In this document: positions 11,291 to 22,754 of the stretch, piece by piece
How positions within the stretch are numbered: position 1 is the first letter of the stretch
How the letters are laid out: every line of letters begins with the position of its first letter
Assembly: GCA_039881045.1 (NCBI GenBank)
Contig: JAYWVB010000013.1
Coordinates: forward strand, 124,001 to 188,000
Direction of reading: 5' to 3'
DNA from: Chaetomium olivaceum
Taxonomy: Eukaryota > Ascomycota > Sordariomycetes > Sordariales > Chaetomiaceae
Length of the DNA stretch: 64,000 nt
The notes under the pieces: generated by a model
What the model was told of the DNA's origin: nothing
Databases searched by the model: none
What the model saw: the letters and a program-made list of their open reading frames with translations, nothing else
Program-made: the position numbers and the translations under genes

Positions 11291-12992
11291 TTAATCCCAC
11301 AACTTTATCTCTCCCTTCGCCCCTGCTGTGAACACCTTGCTGGTCTCTTGCTCTGACCAGGCGACACAGTTAACCGACCCTCCCGAGCCGTCCACCGTGA
11401 TCTTCCCATACATCTTGCACGTCTTGAAGTCCCAGAAGCAGACGCTGCCTCCGGTATCGCCCGAGGCGACGAACTGCCCGTCGGGACTGCAGGTGAGCCC
11501 AATGGCGCTGCCGGCGGTGTTGTGGCCGCGCCATGCCTTCTTGCGGTGCTGCCGGAACTTTTCGGAGCCGATCGAGTAGGCAACGATCGAGTTGTCGCTG
11601 CACTGGTAGAGCACGTACTTGCCGCTGGGGTGCTGGGCGGATTTTGTGAGGGCAAACATGTCGGGTTCGCTGGAAGGGGTCAGTAACGGAGCATGCGTGC
11701 AAAAGGGTGGTGTAAACGAACCTGATAGTCTTGATCTCGACGGGAATGCCGTATTCCCATACCCTGAGCGAGCGGTCGTCGGACGTCGACATGAAGCGGC
11801 GGTTTTCGTCAATGAACTCGATGGTGTTGATGGCGCCCAAATGGTGGTCGTACTCCTGGACCGTCTCGTTACCGGTGCGGCTATCGTACTGCAAAATCCT
11901 GTTGTCCGACAGACCCGCCAGGAATTCGTGCCCGTTCTCTGCCGAAGGGTTGAACTTGATGACATGTGGTGTCTTGCCGCAGTTGAAGCGGTTAATACAC
12001 TGCCCTGTCTCGGTATCCCATAGACGAATCCTCCTGTCAAACCCGCCAGACAGGAATCTCGTCCCGTCATTGTTGAACGACAAGTCCGTAACGGCCTTGT
12101 TGTGCCCCGAAAACGTCCGCAGCACCTCCTTCTTCCGGTACACGTCTTCCCAAATCTTGATCATCCCATCCGCCGCGCCCGACAGCCCCAAATGACTTGA
12201 CCTCGGGAACAGCTGCAGTGAAGTAACCGGCTTGTTGTGCGGCCGCCACGTATACACCAACTTCTTCGGGATGAAGTTGGTAACACTCCCCACCTCCTTC
12301 GTCAACGAAATATCCAAGTCCTGCGGGACATGCATATACGTTCGCCCCAAATAATCATGCTCGCTCTCCCCCACAAAAGTCGTCGTTTCCTCGCCCAACT
12401 CCTCCGCCTCTTTCCTCCTCGCCAGCGACGGCGCAGGCGCCTGCACCAGCGTACCGCTCAGCACAATCTCCTCCTCCTCCTCATCCCCCTCCTCCACAAC
12501 CTCATACTCCTCCCCACTCCCTAGCTCCTCCTCCTCCCCAACCTCCACCTCCTCATACCGCTCCCGCGTATACCTCGCCCACGGCCCGACATACGCGCCA
12601 TCCCCATCCGCCACCGTCGCATCCCCCTTCCCCTCCCGCCCCATCCGCAACCTCCGATGCAACTCCTTCTGCTCGCGGTTACTCATGCCCTCGCGCTGCG
12701 GCCCGCCCGCGCCCGCGCGCTCGACAGCGCGGTGCTTGGCGCGAAAAGTGTGCTCCGAGATGAAGGTCTCCTCGGCGTGGCCCGTGAGGACGTTCTTGCG
12801 TTTCTTTTGGGGCCCCGACGGGACGATGGCAGAGGAGGTGTCATTGCGGAAGGGGTTGGCAGGGCCGAGCCGCGCGCGCGACAGGTCCTCGCCCGTGTAG
12901 GGGACGACCGCGTGGTCGGGACCTTGGGACTCGCGGATGATGAGGGCGTCTTTGACGGTTAGGTTGGGCGGGTAGTCGCCGAAGTCGGCCAT
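11291..12992 (-). CDS. PRP17: Pre-mRNA splicing factor PRP17 (CDC40)
   Basis: Second-step spliceosome factor; a WD40 protein acting in the nucleus. Exon 1 is 12992-11722 and exon 2 11669-11291, with a 52-nt intron (GTTCGT donor, TTACTGACC branch). The 549-aa product starts MADFGDYPPNLTVKDALIIR. It carries KKRKNVLTGHAEETFISEHTF, the conserved PRP17 block before the acidic linker (about residues 130-190), then the motif YLGRTYMHVPQDLD and seven WD repeats (for example SGHNKAVTDLSFNNDGTRFL) ending GEIKLWD. Length and order match the family. The gene is intact and convergent with the upstream reductase. Confidence 0.96.
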
Positions 12993-13898
12993 CTTTGCTA
13001 AGGGGGGGTTCGCGTCGCTGTAGAACCGTGGTGATCGAGTTCGTGGAAATCGTTCGTGGTCGGAATTGCGATGCAGCGCGTTGGTCGGCTTCGAGCTGGC
13101 TTTCAATGATGCATGGGTTGAGGACGAATTGAGGATCGGGCGAGATAAGATAAGTGGTCGCGAGCCGACAGAGCTCCTGGCTGGCGCGACGGCGCACGGG
13201 CCATATACAAAGTCGCTTCTTCGGGTTTGGATGGAGCTTGTGTTTCCTAATAAATGTTTCACCCGATGACTTCCCGATCGGCTTGTTTCGAGTCACAAAT
13301 ATAATGATCGTCCCTATGAACCGAGTGACTGGAGTGACGCAATAGCGGGAGACCAGAAAACAAAATCCATCAACAAGCAATTCTTACTACACATAAACAT
13401 AAACAACCCCAGATCCATCCCATCGTTTGGTGTACAGTACAGCGACGTTGGAAAACCCCCACAGCCAACGCCACAGAGCAATCCGGCCATGACTGCGCCA
13501 ATCCAGAAGAAACAGAAACGAGCCCGCGGTATCATGTCCTTGCGCCAGCCGAGGGGCCGGAAGCTCCCAAGCTGTGACGCCCCTCACCGAATCCTGACGT
13601 GGACGAGGTATTATGCCTGCACCAGTGTCGAACCCTGTCCACCACCGAAAGCCCAGATTCAAGTCGTTCATTACTACTCCCCGTCGCCATGTTCTTCGTC
13701 CCCCATCATGTATGTCGTATCCATGTCCGAGTCGCCATTACCAACACCCCATGCCACCAAGGTTCCGTCTATATAGATTGACGCGGACTCGCCGCTCCCG
13801 AAGCCGGTGTATCCCTCTGTCGCCAACATGCCAGAATCTTCCCGAGACCGTGGTCCCAGTGAAACCTCTTGGACGAACAAGACAAGTTACGAGGACGC
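12993..13898. other. Intergenic, no gene seen
   Basis: This is the 5' flank of PRP17 and the 3' flank of ERV14, both on the minus strand. Only short unsupported ORFs are present. Confidence 0.6.
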
Positions 13899-14589
13899 CT
13901 AGTGGGCCTCGTCCTTGATCAGGGCGACGATCATGCTGTACAGGTAGAAGAAAAGAGGACGAGGTGGAAACCGAGCTTGGTGAAGGATTCCTGGGAGTAA
14001 TTCGTAAGCGCCAGGTCATCACCGAAAAGGGTGATCAGTCATTTACCTTCTTATGCACATTCAACTTCCTGAAGATCTCGGTCGCGTCCAGAAGATGCGT
14101 GTTGTCAACAATCCTATGTTTGGTCAGCATCCGGTTCAAGTGTTATTTCCCATTTCAGGACTGTACGCACTTCTTGACATTGTATCCAAGGAGCGGCAGG
14201 TTGAGGATGAGCGGAAGCCAGTATCCGTTGATCAAGAACAAAAACGTGAGGAATCCGTGGACGGCGACTTCGGGAATGATGTACGTGTTGAGGCGGTTGC
14301 AGAGGTCGATGGGGTTGATGTAGTCGCTACGCGCACAAATGCGTTAGCATCACACCGTACGAACAGAGCAGAGCGCAGGCAGCAGCGCCGCGACGTCGCA
14401 GAATCGCTGAGCAATTGTTGCTGGCCGCCGCGCACGCAACCGCCTGGAACCCGCCACCGCTGCCTTCTTTTGTCCGAGGATTCCGTACCATTCCAGATCG
14501 CTGTACATGATGGTGAAGAACACCTGGAGGAAGAGGTTGACCGCATTTATGATGACGGCGAACAAGTATAGCCACGCCTCGCCCGACAT
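13899..14589 (-). CDS. ERV14: Cornichon / ERV14 cargo receptor, one-base frame break
   Basis: COPII cargo receptor of the ER membrane. Four exons: 14589-14489, 14326-14171, 14113-14047, 13990-13899. The product starts MSGEAWLYLFAVIINAVNLF and contains SDLECDYINPIDLCNRLN and THLLDATEIFRKLNVHKK, both family signatures, then the last membrane segment FYLYSMIVALIKDEAH. Total length would be about 138 aa, normal for fungi. In exon 4 the frame slips at the run of four A (plus strand 13951-13954): one more base restores the usual LFFFYLYSM. Because this receptor is conserved and single copy, I judge the slip to be a sequence error rather than a dead gene. The divergent neighbour is unknown. Confidence 0.93.
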
Positions 14590-15340
14590 TTTGGCGGCTC
14601 ACTCGAGTGAAGATCTGGTTTGTATTTGCGGCTCAATGGTCCGGGAGACGGTGTGATAAACCTCGGTGCGCGCAGGCAGAAGTTGCGGATCTGCGCAAGC
14701 GATGACGACGTTGAATGTCGTGAGCTTGTCACGGGTCTTCGCGCGGCGGATGGATTTGGAAGTATTTGTACTTTTCGGCGAGTTAGGGTAATGTTAGTCC
14801 GCGTTGAAGCTGTACCGGAGACCAACGACAGGCTTTTGATCGTTTGCGTGTGCAGATGAAGGGATGAAGGGATGAAGAAGCTCAACACAACGTGGTAGAA
14901 GGCTGTGGATAGGATTCTTAAGCTTGCTGCAGGTGGTTGGTGGTTGGCCGGCAGTGCTAAAAATGATGCAAGTGGGGCGCGGCTGGAGCTTGGTGATCAG
15001 GTGGTCCAAGCTTGATGGAGATCGCTTGCGGCATCGGCAGGCAGGCAGGCTTGGCCAGGGGTGGGCTTGTCAAGACTTGTATTTGCCGGTGAGGGCCTTC
15101 AATCAGTTATGGGACAGATACCCAGAATCTCTTGATCCGTTACATGGAGTATGCGAGGGTTTATGCGTTACTTTACACCCATCAAGAGTCTACCGGAACA
15201 CCAGGCAATCACGGTCAGTTAAAGGCGACCGAACAACCGTGTGTCGTTGTAACACCCCGATGGCGAGGCAGCCCATGATCTTACATACTGCTGAAACCTG
15301 CACCTAATTAATGGATATTATGGGCGATTCTAGGCTTCTC
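14590..15340. other. Intergenic, no gene seen
   Basis: This is the 5' flank of ERV14 and the 3' flank of MAP1. No supported coding or RNA feature was found. Confidence 0.6.
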
Positions 15341-16730
15341 CTAACTGTCACCCGCGCTCGTGCCGTTAGCCGCTGGCTCCGGCATGGGAATCGGTCCACC
15401 AGGAGAATCTTCCTTGCGTGCTGTCAAAATCTCCACGCCCGTCTCCGTCACCAAAAGGGTGTGCTCTGTGGCCATGTTAGATAGTTATCCGATGCAAATA
15501 TCAGGGACTCCTTACCGAACTGAGCCGTCTTCTTGCCGTCTATCGTCGTGCTTGTCCAGTTATCCGGCCAGGTCACATCCCTGTACTTGCCAAGCGCAAT
15601 CATGGGCTCGATGGTAAAGGTCATTCCCGGCTTGCATTCGCCAACAGCCTTATTCTTAGCGTAATGTGGGATGTTGGGAGGGCAGTGGAAAATGCTGTTG
15701 ATACCGTGACCGACATAGGTGCGGATGACGCTGCAGTTCCTGGACTTGGCGTGTGCCTCGATGACGTTGCCGAACTCACGGATCAGTGTCCCTGGCTTCA
15801 CCAACTTAATGGCCTCCTCAAGACACTCCCGCGCCGTCTCGGTGACCCGGACCGTGTCGGGGTCAGCTTTGGCCCGATCGCCAACGTAGTACGTCTCGTT
15901 TAGGTCACCGTGGTAGCCTTCGTGGTAGAGTGTGACGTCGAGGTTGACAATGTCTCCGTCGAGCAAGATACGCTTGTCCGGTATCCCGTGGCAGATGACC
16001 TCGTTGACCGATGTGCACACGGACTTGGGAAAATGGTTGTAGTTCAGGGGCGACGGATAAGACTGTCCAGGGGTTAGCCTCAACCGGCGCGGAGACGATA
16101 TTCGGCTCTGCTCACGTTTCGCTCCACGCAAGCCTTGTGTACAATCTCGTCAATCTCGTCCGTCGTAATGCCTGGTCGGATCGCGGCAGCCGCAATGTCC
16201 AGAACCTCTCTTGCTAGCCGGCACACCTTGCGCATGCCCTCCTGGCCCTTAGCGTCGAGTTGCTGGAACTTGTTGGACCTGACAATTGATCGTCCAAGCT
16301 TGGGAATCCCATCCTCGGCGTAATCGGGGTGTGGTATCGACTTGGGAACCTCGCGCTTCTCGGAAAGGGGGTAGACTGGTCGTAGGGGCCCGGTGAAGTT
16401 GAAGGTCGGGAACGGGTTAAAGTAGCCGGTTTCTGGATCTGGTTCAGATACGACTTTTGGAGTAAAGATGTGGCTCAAAATACTGTTCTCTTGCGCATGG
16501 GACTTTTTGTGCGTTGCCTAGTAGTGAAGCAGTCAGTTGACAGGTCTTGGTCAGCCGCTGAGGGGAGGGTTGGACGTTTGGCGTACCCAGTTCTTCTTGA
16601 AGCAGTCTTGGGAGCAGAAATAACTGTCCTTGACGCCGATGCTGAGACACTTCGGGCACTGCAGGGAGCTAGCCTCGTTTTCGCAGTCAACTCCAAGGCA
16701 CTTCCTCTTCGTCGGGGGTTCTTCGGCCAT
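15341..16730 (-). CDS. MAP1: Methionine aminopeptidase 1
   Basis: Cobalt/manganese-type metallopeptidase that removes the initiator methionine from nascent proteins on the ribosome. Exons: 16730-16587, 16517-16116, 16062-15516, 15465-15341; introns 69, 53 and 50 nt; 405 aa. The N-terminus has the type 1 zinc-finger region (CLGVDCENEASSLQCPKC, then YFCSQDCFKKNW). The catalytic domain shows VNEVICHGIPD, the metal ligands in DGDIVNLDVTLY and HGDLNETYYVG, the histidine in GHGINSIFHCPPNIPHY, and the glutamates in FTIEPMI and EHTLLVTETG. The last of these is reached only through the final intron, which supports that splice. Gene intact. Confidence 0.96.
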
Positions 16731-17163
16731 GGTGGTGTGTCGATGGAGGGGGTTCACGCGGGGTAATGGCCGGGGGGAATTGTTCGAAGTTGAGCGCAAG
16801 GAGAACTTGCGATGTCGCTCAGCGTTTTAGGAAACAAAACCTAGGCTGCCTGGTAATACGTTCGAAAAGAAAAGGAACTTGCCAACCAACAGGAGCAAGG
16901 TTGATGGGGCGCATGTTGGCGGCACGTCGCGCAACATTTTTGGGCTGCGGATGTGTGGCTGAAACCATCAAAAAGTGAGAACTGTGGCTTGCTTCTGAGG
17001 CTGGACTGGAAAGGAATCAAACCCGGTCCTAGCCGAGCGGTGCTGACCAGGATCGGCCCACTCGTGACTGTGCCTCCGGACATTGAGTCTCAGAGGCTGG
17101 AACCAACCGAAATTCAAACACTTTCTGACTCTCACCTTTTCAACACCAAAGTGAGGAATCGCA

Positions 17164-18930
17164 ATGGAAAAGAAGCAGAAAATTGTGGTAATTGGGGCTG
17201 GCCCGGTTGGGTCACTTGCGGCATTGTATGCTGCAAACCGAGGTGACGATGTTGAGATCTACGAGCTTCGCAGTGGTGAGTCTTTTTCTTTTCTCAGTCG
17301 ATCGATTGGTTTGTTGGATAGGGTGGTGGTTGGATGTCACTTTCACTCTCATCTTCAACATATTCTCCCCTTGTTGTTGGGAATCATCTGCTAAGCACAT
17401 AACCAGATCTCCGGGATCCCACAACGACACCCCTCAATTTCACTAAATCAATCAACTTAGCCCTTTCGGAGCGCGGCATCAACGCCATGCGCCATGCTCA
17501 CCAACCAAAACTTCTCGAACATGTGGTTGGGGCCACCATCCCCATGCACGGCCGTATGATTCATGGGAAACGTGCAAACGGCGATCTCTTTGAAGAATCT
17601 CAAAATTACGACGTATACGGGCGGGTAAGATGATCACTTCCTCCTTGGGCTCCTTCTATTCTTGTAATTAACGTTTTAGTCTATCCTCGCCGTCGACCGT
17701 GGCCGTCTCAACGAGCGGCTCCTTGACATTCTGGAGGCCATGCCCAATGTGACCTTCTTTTTCAACCATAAACTCACAGGGGGAGACTTTCGGAAAAATA
17801 AAGCCTGGTTCGAAGTGAGAGACAAAGCCGGCGCAACTGAGGGGCAGCGGAGCCCGGAGCTCGAGGTTGACTTTGACCTCATGATCGGCGCTGATGGTGC
17901 CCACTCCGCTGTCAGGTACCATATGATGAAGTATACGCGTATGGATTACGAGCAAGTGTACATCGACACCATGTGGTGCGAGTTCCAGATCCAGCCCAAG
18001 ACTGCCGCGCCTGACGCCGCGTTGGATTCCAAGTTCTCGATATCCCCCAACCACTTACACATCTGGCCCGGCAAAGAGTTTATGTTCATTGCCATTCCAA
18101 GCGATGTATGTTCTCGTACTCTCCTCGATTGTTTCAAGATTAGGCTAACGTTGACAGGACGGTTCTTTCACTTGCACCCTCTTCGCCCCAGCCACCCTGT
18201 ATGAACATCTAGAATCCGACCGCACCGGCTCTCTCGTCCCACCCTTCTTTGACAAGCATTTCCCGGGCGTAACCGCCCTCATCCCGCCGGCCGAGCTGAT
18301 CGACTCCTTCCACCGCAACCCGCACCTCCCGCTCATCAGCATCAAGTGCAAGCCCCACCACTACGGCTCCTCGGTCGTCATCCTCGGCGACGCAGCCCAC
18401 GCCATGGTGCCCTTCTACGGGCAGGGGATGAACGCGGGCCTGGAAGACGTGCGCATCCTCTTCGACATCCTCGACAAGCACGCGCGCATGGACGAGCTGA
18501 GCAGCGCGGGCGCGGACAAGACCGCCTCGCGCGAGCGCGCCCTCGCCGAGTACACGGCGGTGCGGGTGCCTGACGCGCACGCCATCAACGACCTGGCCCT
18601 GCAGAACTACGTCGAGATGCGCGCGTCGGTGCTGTCGCCCGTCTACCGGCTTCGCAAGTTCCTCGAGGAGGCCCTGTCCAAGTATGTGCCCTCGCTCGGC
18701 TGACCAAGTACGCGCGCGTCTCGTTTGGGAATGAGCGGTACTCTGAGGTGGTGGCCAAGAGCGAGCACCAGGGCAAGATGCTGGTGCGCGGGTTTGTGGG
18801 GCTGATTGGGCTGCCTGTGCTGGCGGGCGGGATGGTCTTGCTGCTGCGGTACAGGAGGTCGGTGGACGTGGGGTTGAGGGCGGCGTTTGGGTCGGTGGAC
18901 TCGATTGTGGAGCTGATGACGATGAATTAG
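17164..18930 (+). pseudogene. BNA4: Kynurenine 3-monooxygenase, frame broken near 3' end
   Basis: FAD enzyme of the tryptophan-to-NAD pathway, anchored in the mitochondrial outer membrane. Exons: 17164-17275, 17461-17624, 17680-18105, 18158 onward. The FAD-binding start IVVIGAGPVGSLAALYAANR, LSERGINAMRHA, IGADGAHSAVR and GDAAHAMVPFYGQGMNAG are diagnostic. The frame ends at a TGA (18701-18703) after YVPSLG. Another frame continues at once with TKYARVSFGNERYSEV, then a membrane segment and the C-terminus to 18930. The join GGCTGACC would read on if it were GGCTGGCTGACC, that is, if a four-base duplicate unit had been lost. Without the tail the enzyme would lose its membrane anchor. Real deletion and assembly collapse are both possible. 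Confidence 0.9.
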
Positions 18931-20465
18931 CGGGGTTGTGGGTGCATTTGGAACTTGCTTTGCTGTGTAGATGCTGTATTGTTCGTTTAGATGGGAAGTG
19001 TATCACCATAATATTATATTCGGGTTACCAACTGTTGCCGGTAATTCATTTAGGACAGTAGCTTGGGTTCTTGGTCCTCGCCATCCCTCCCACCCGAGCA
19101 GGCTTTTGTGCTGGTCCAGCTGGATGGGACAGCCAACCTGAAAACTATAAAGATACTGCTATACAGCTCCACTTCACTTTAAGCTTCGTGTCGTGAGTTC
19201 GGAACTGGTATCCTTGGTAGCCATATTCGACAGTAAGGAGAGGTCGAGGTCGATATCACAGGCAATGTAGAGGAATGCTGTCAAGAAATGAGCAACGTAT
19301 CGAATGCATTTATTCCAGGGATAGCCAGCCGCGATGCGAGTCGGTGCCGATACGATGCCTCCGATCCAACCTCGCCCTGGAACCCACGGAATTGGCGGAG
19401 TGACGGCCCTAGCATCGTCCAGAATGGGTTGCAAAAGAATTGAATGGTCGTATGACTTGTTGACGTTGGACAAGGAAAGGGCTTCAACCAGGATAGATGC
19501 GCGATATAAGTCAAGCCAAAGGCTGATGGGGGATGTCTTCCTCGGTCAGAAGCCGAGGGCATCAGGTACCTCGACCTTGTGATAGTGCTCTCCGTCTGAG
19601 CTCGCCATTCCTTCCTGCAACCACCCAACTACCTCCAATATAGACAACTTCCCACACTCGCACTGCCATCGCCTTCTCCAAAATGAAGTTAAACACCGGT
19701 TTAGCTCAACGGCATTGGAAGGAGGACCGGTTCGATTCCCCCTCGCGTCGCAAAACCCTCGGGTTTTCGTAACCGTCAACCTCCATTTGACCGGCAAATG
19801 GGGTTTGACGTCGAGCTTTTTGCCTGTTATTACTCTTAGCTATCTGTCCTCTTTCCCTCATTACCATCGTTCTTCTTTCCAGCGTCGTATTTTTACCTTA
19901 ACACATCCAGCCTGATCCCTATCATTGCCATCCGCAGTGATCGTATCGAACAACGTCATCCGTCAAGACCCCCACCCCGGAACGAGAACTGCACGCATCA
20001 AAAGTATTCAACCGATACAGCACCGGAAAGAGGCATCTCTTGGTGGATAGCGGAAGATGCTTGCGCTACTGATCGCTAAAAAGTAGATGGTCAAACGCAC
20101 CGACTTGAGGCGTGTCCGTGAGTGGGTGGGAATCATCCGAGGTGTCTACGGAAAACCAAGCAGTCCAAATCCGGCCCTGAGTATGACGGCAGCTTTGTAT
20201 GACTACGACGACGGCTTGCATCTGTCGTAAGACAAGTCAAACTGTCAAAGACAAGAACACACTGGCGGCAGAGATGAACGCGAAGGGCATGTCGGAAACA
20301 AGAGTTTTTGGAAATAATATCAATTCTGACGTCAGATTACAAGCATGCTGTTTCGAGAAATGATAAACAGATCCAAGAAACCCAGGTATATGCATGTGGA
20401 GGGAGATGCGCCTCGAACCCCAGCTACCGCCTTGCAAACAACGCACTACCTTCTCGACCACTTAA
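18931..20465. other. Intergenic; only a tRNA-like piece
   Basis: No supported protein gene. It contains the tRNA-like fragment listed at 19698-19751. Confidence 0.55.
19698..19751 (+). other. tRNA-like fragment with A and B boxes
   Basis: TAGCTCAACGG matches the internal Pol III A box and GGTTCGATTCC is a perfect B box. They lie only about 27 bp apart where a tRNA needs about 44, so the anticodon arm is missing. There is no pairable acceptor stem and no clear terminator. It is probably a tRNA relic or the head of a SINE, not a working tRNA. Confidence 0.45.
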
Positions 20466-21380
20466 CTAGCGACCTCTTCTTGCCCTCTCCGACCACTTGG
20501 CTAGTGGCCTTTCCTCGCCCCATATGGCTCTGAATTTTGCCCGAAGCCGTCTCCGACGCTCCCTTTGGCGGGCCTCCTCTGCAAGGGCACGCTCTTCCGC
20601 AAGGCGACGAACCCTTTCCTCCTCATTCTCCTCCTCCTCCTCCTCCTCCTCTTCCTCTCCTTCTTCCTCAGCAGCCCTACCCAAATCATCCTCCTCTTCC
20701 CCTTCCTCAGCAGCCCTACCCGACTCAAGCTCCCCATCATCCTCATCCTCCAAAGGCTCCCCCTGCTTCTCACCAGACGATCCGCCCACAGCATCGGCAG
20801 CGGCGGTGGCGCCGGTGGCGGCGCGGCCGGCAAGGATGAATTTGTTCCGCCGCATCCTCTGGAGCCTCTTTGCCGCCTTCTGTCTCCGCCTCTCCTGCTT
20901 CTCGGAACTCTCCCCGGCCGTCCGTGCCAGCTGCCACTCGACACGGTCCCGGGGTTGCGGCGTGAAGGGGTCCCCCGTGACCAGGCAGCGGTCGTCGGTC
21001 GAAAAGGCTACGCAGCGGCGGGGGCGACTGCGGGTTACGCGTCGGGGCAGCTGGCCGGGTGGCTTGAGGCAGCCTTTGCGGGGCTGCAGGCCGGAGCGGT
21101 GTGGCGGGCGGCGGGGGTCGGGGATCCGGCCGGCGGCGAAGTCGAAGCCGTCGTCGCTCCGGCTGGGTGTTGGGGTGGGCGGCGACGGGGGCGAGAGCAG
21201 CGACGAGGGTGGTGACGCCGGGGACGTCGAGGGGGGTGGTGCCTTTCGGCGGGGTGGCGGTTGTCGTCCATGTGGTCGGCAAACAAAGTCATCGTCGGAG
21301 GGGTTGGTGGAACGATGGCGTTGTCTGTATGGACGATGGTGGGAAAGATGATGAAAGGGGAAGAATGGGGCAGGGGGGAC
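20466..21380 (-). CDS. Charged low-complexity protein, start unclear
   Basis: The minus frame is open from a TAA at about 21380 to the stop at 20466 (about 304 codons). It has no ATG until 20855, so the start lies in an unseen exon or the six-C run at about 21373-21378 hides an indel. With one base fewer there, an ATG at 21429 would be in frame. The protein begins Pro/Ser/His-rich and then carries a conserved-looking block with RKGCLKPPGQLPRRVTRS and CVAFSTDDRCLVTGDPFTP. A basic helix (EKQERRRQKAAKRLQRMRR), a Glu-only tract and an Arg-rich tail follow. No family recognised. The opposite strand is open in the same register, but its product is Ser/Arg noise. Confidence 0.55.
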   Translation of the reverse strand, partial: VPPAPFFPFHHLSHHRPYRQRHRSTNPSDDDFVCRPHGRQPPPRRKAPPPSTSPASPPSSLLSPPSPPTPTPSRSDDGFDFAAGRIPDPRRPPHRSGLQPRKGCLKPPGQLPRRVTRSRPRRCVAFSTDDRCLVTGDPFTPQPRDRVEWQLARTAGESSEKQERRRQKAAKRLQRMRRNKFILAGRAATGATAAADAVGGSSGEKQGEPLEDEDDGELESGRAAEEGEEEDDLGRAAEEEGEEEEEEEEEENEEERVRRLAEERALAEEARQRERRRRLRAKFRAIWGEERPLAKWSERARRGR

Positions 21381-22120
21381 TTTTAGTTATGTGCCATGGC
21401 AGCGCGCTCGGATGCCCGCTCCGAGTCATCACTCTCGGTGTTTTTACCTTAAGGTTTGGCATATGTTGTCATGGTGGGCAAAGTGACAGGCAATTATAGG
21501 TCAGGTGTGCATATAACCATACGTACGCACAGAGGGCGAAAGCCAACCTGAGATCCGACCCCTGAACGGGGCATGTAATCAAATACGGAGTTAGGCAAAC
21601 CTTGACCTACAAGTTTAGGTTAGTAGGAAAACCTTAAATTAAAAGTCATAGGCACCTAAGCAGTGCAGGAGAACCGGTTTGTTCCAACTCGGCCCATGTC
21701 CAAGGCCTGGTGTTTGATGTCCGAGATCTATGAAACGCAACTGTATTAGCAGTATACTGATAATGTAGGAAACTACCAAGAGTTGTTGGTAGCCGGACCC
21801 ATGGGTTGTGGCGTGCTCCTCTTAGGGCCAGACCAAACTGTTGCGAAGAACCTTACGGGCCCAGACGCAGCACCCTAGGATCTAGAGAAGAACCTAATCT
21901 ACGCTTTAACTCTAGCAATCCGCTCGTGACCGATGGTCACCGACCTGGGACAGATGGGGTGACTCATTTTGTTCGGATGATTTCTGAGGCCTGTGTATTT
22001 ATTTTCCAGCGACCCAAGTTGCCGTTGGTTGATATTTCTCGACTTCAACTTTTACTGACTCTCAAATTTTGACCATCTATTCCTTTCACACCTCATCTTG
22101 AAAACTACACCACCATCAAG
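21381..22120. other. Intergenic, no gene seen
   Basis: This is the 5' flank of the zinc-finger gene at 22121; the last 100 bp are pyrimidine-rich and promoter-like. Nothing else is supported. Confidence 0.55.
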
Positions 22121-22528
22121 ATGTTCCACTGTCAAGATTGTATCAAGTTCTTTGCGACATCCCACGCTCGCAATCAACACTGCGATGCAAAGTGGCATCA
22201 TTACCCCGAGCACGAATGCAACACTTGTGGTGCATACTTTGGCAGCAAAGAAGCGTGTCGGCAGCACATGAGCGCTAAGCGACATGGCAACAGCGGCTCG
22301 TTCTTCGACTACTATCTGTGCTCCGCTGTCTTTGCTGCCAAAAGCGAATACAACGAGCACATGGCCAACGCCCACCTGTGCTGCACTGTCTGCGACCGGA
22401 CCTTCGTAGACAACAACAGCATCAAGCAGGTAAGACTCCCCCCAGCCACTGTGCTTGCCCCCAAACCACACGCTGACCCCCCTTCGCTCCAGCACCTCAA
22501 CGCCGCCATCTCGGAGTTCCATTTTTGA
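22121..22528 (+). CDS. C2H2 zinc-finger protein, truncated paralogue, 114 aa
   Basis: Exons 22121-22429 and 22493-22528 with a 63-nt intron (CGCTGACC branch). It starts MFHCQDCIKFFATSHARNQH and contains further Cys/His pairs (HECNTCGAYFGSK...QHM, CTVCDRTFVDNNSIKQ). The intron sits after KQ, exactly as in the full gene at 29415-30243. After the splice only HLNAAISEFHF precedes the stop, whereas the full gene continues for about 160 residues with more fingers. A middle finger (YLCSAVF) has lost its second cysteine. This is a degenerate or shortened copy; possible roles are DNA or RNA binding. Confidence 0.75.
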   Translation: MFHCQDCIKFFATSHARNQHCDAKWHHYPEHECNTCGAYFGSKEACRQHMSAKRHGNSGSFFDYYLCSAVFAAKSEYNEHMANAHLCCTVCDRTFVDNNSIKQVRLPPATVLAPKPHADPPSLQHLNAAISEFHF

Positions 22529-22754
22529 ATATGAGAGTGGTTCCAGGCCCGGTCTGGCTGCCTGAAACGGTAACTTACGTACCATCATTATTATTCGAGA
22601 AAAAACAGGCGAGGACTTCAAGCAGAAAGCCCTTCGCTCCTATGCAATGGGAGAACATGAGAAATCGCGCGCGCCCAACACGCCGAGATTGGGATATGCT
22701 TTTCTTGGTATCAAACCATCTTTGACGAGGGCCTGTCAATGTCTGGGATAGATA

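Noticed and set aside
18209..19009. 266-codon minus ORF
   Set aside because: Lies antisense to kynurenine 3-monooxygenase; Arg/Ala/Pro shadow composition.
19698..19751. Working tRNA gene
   Set aside because: A and B boxes are too close; no anticodon arm or acceptor stem.
20497..21351. 284-codon plus-strand ORF opposite the charged protein
   Set aside because: Same codon register as the minus frame; its product is Ser/Arg noise caused by GAG/CTC tracts, with no conserved block.
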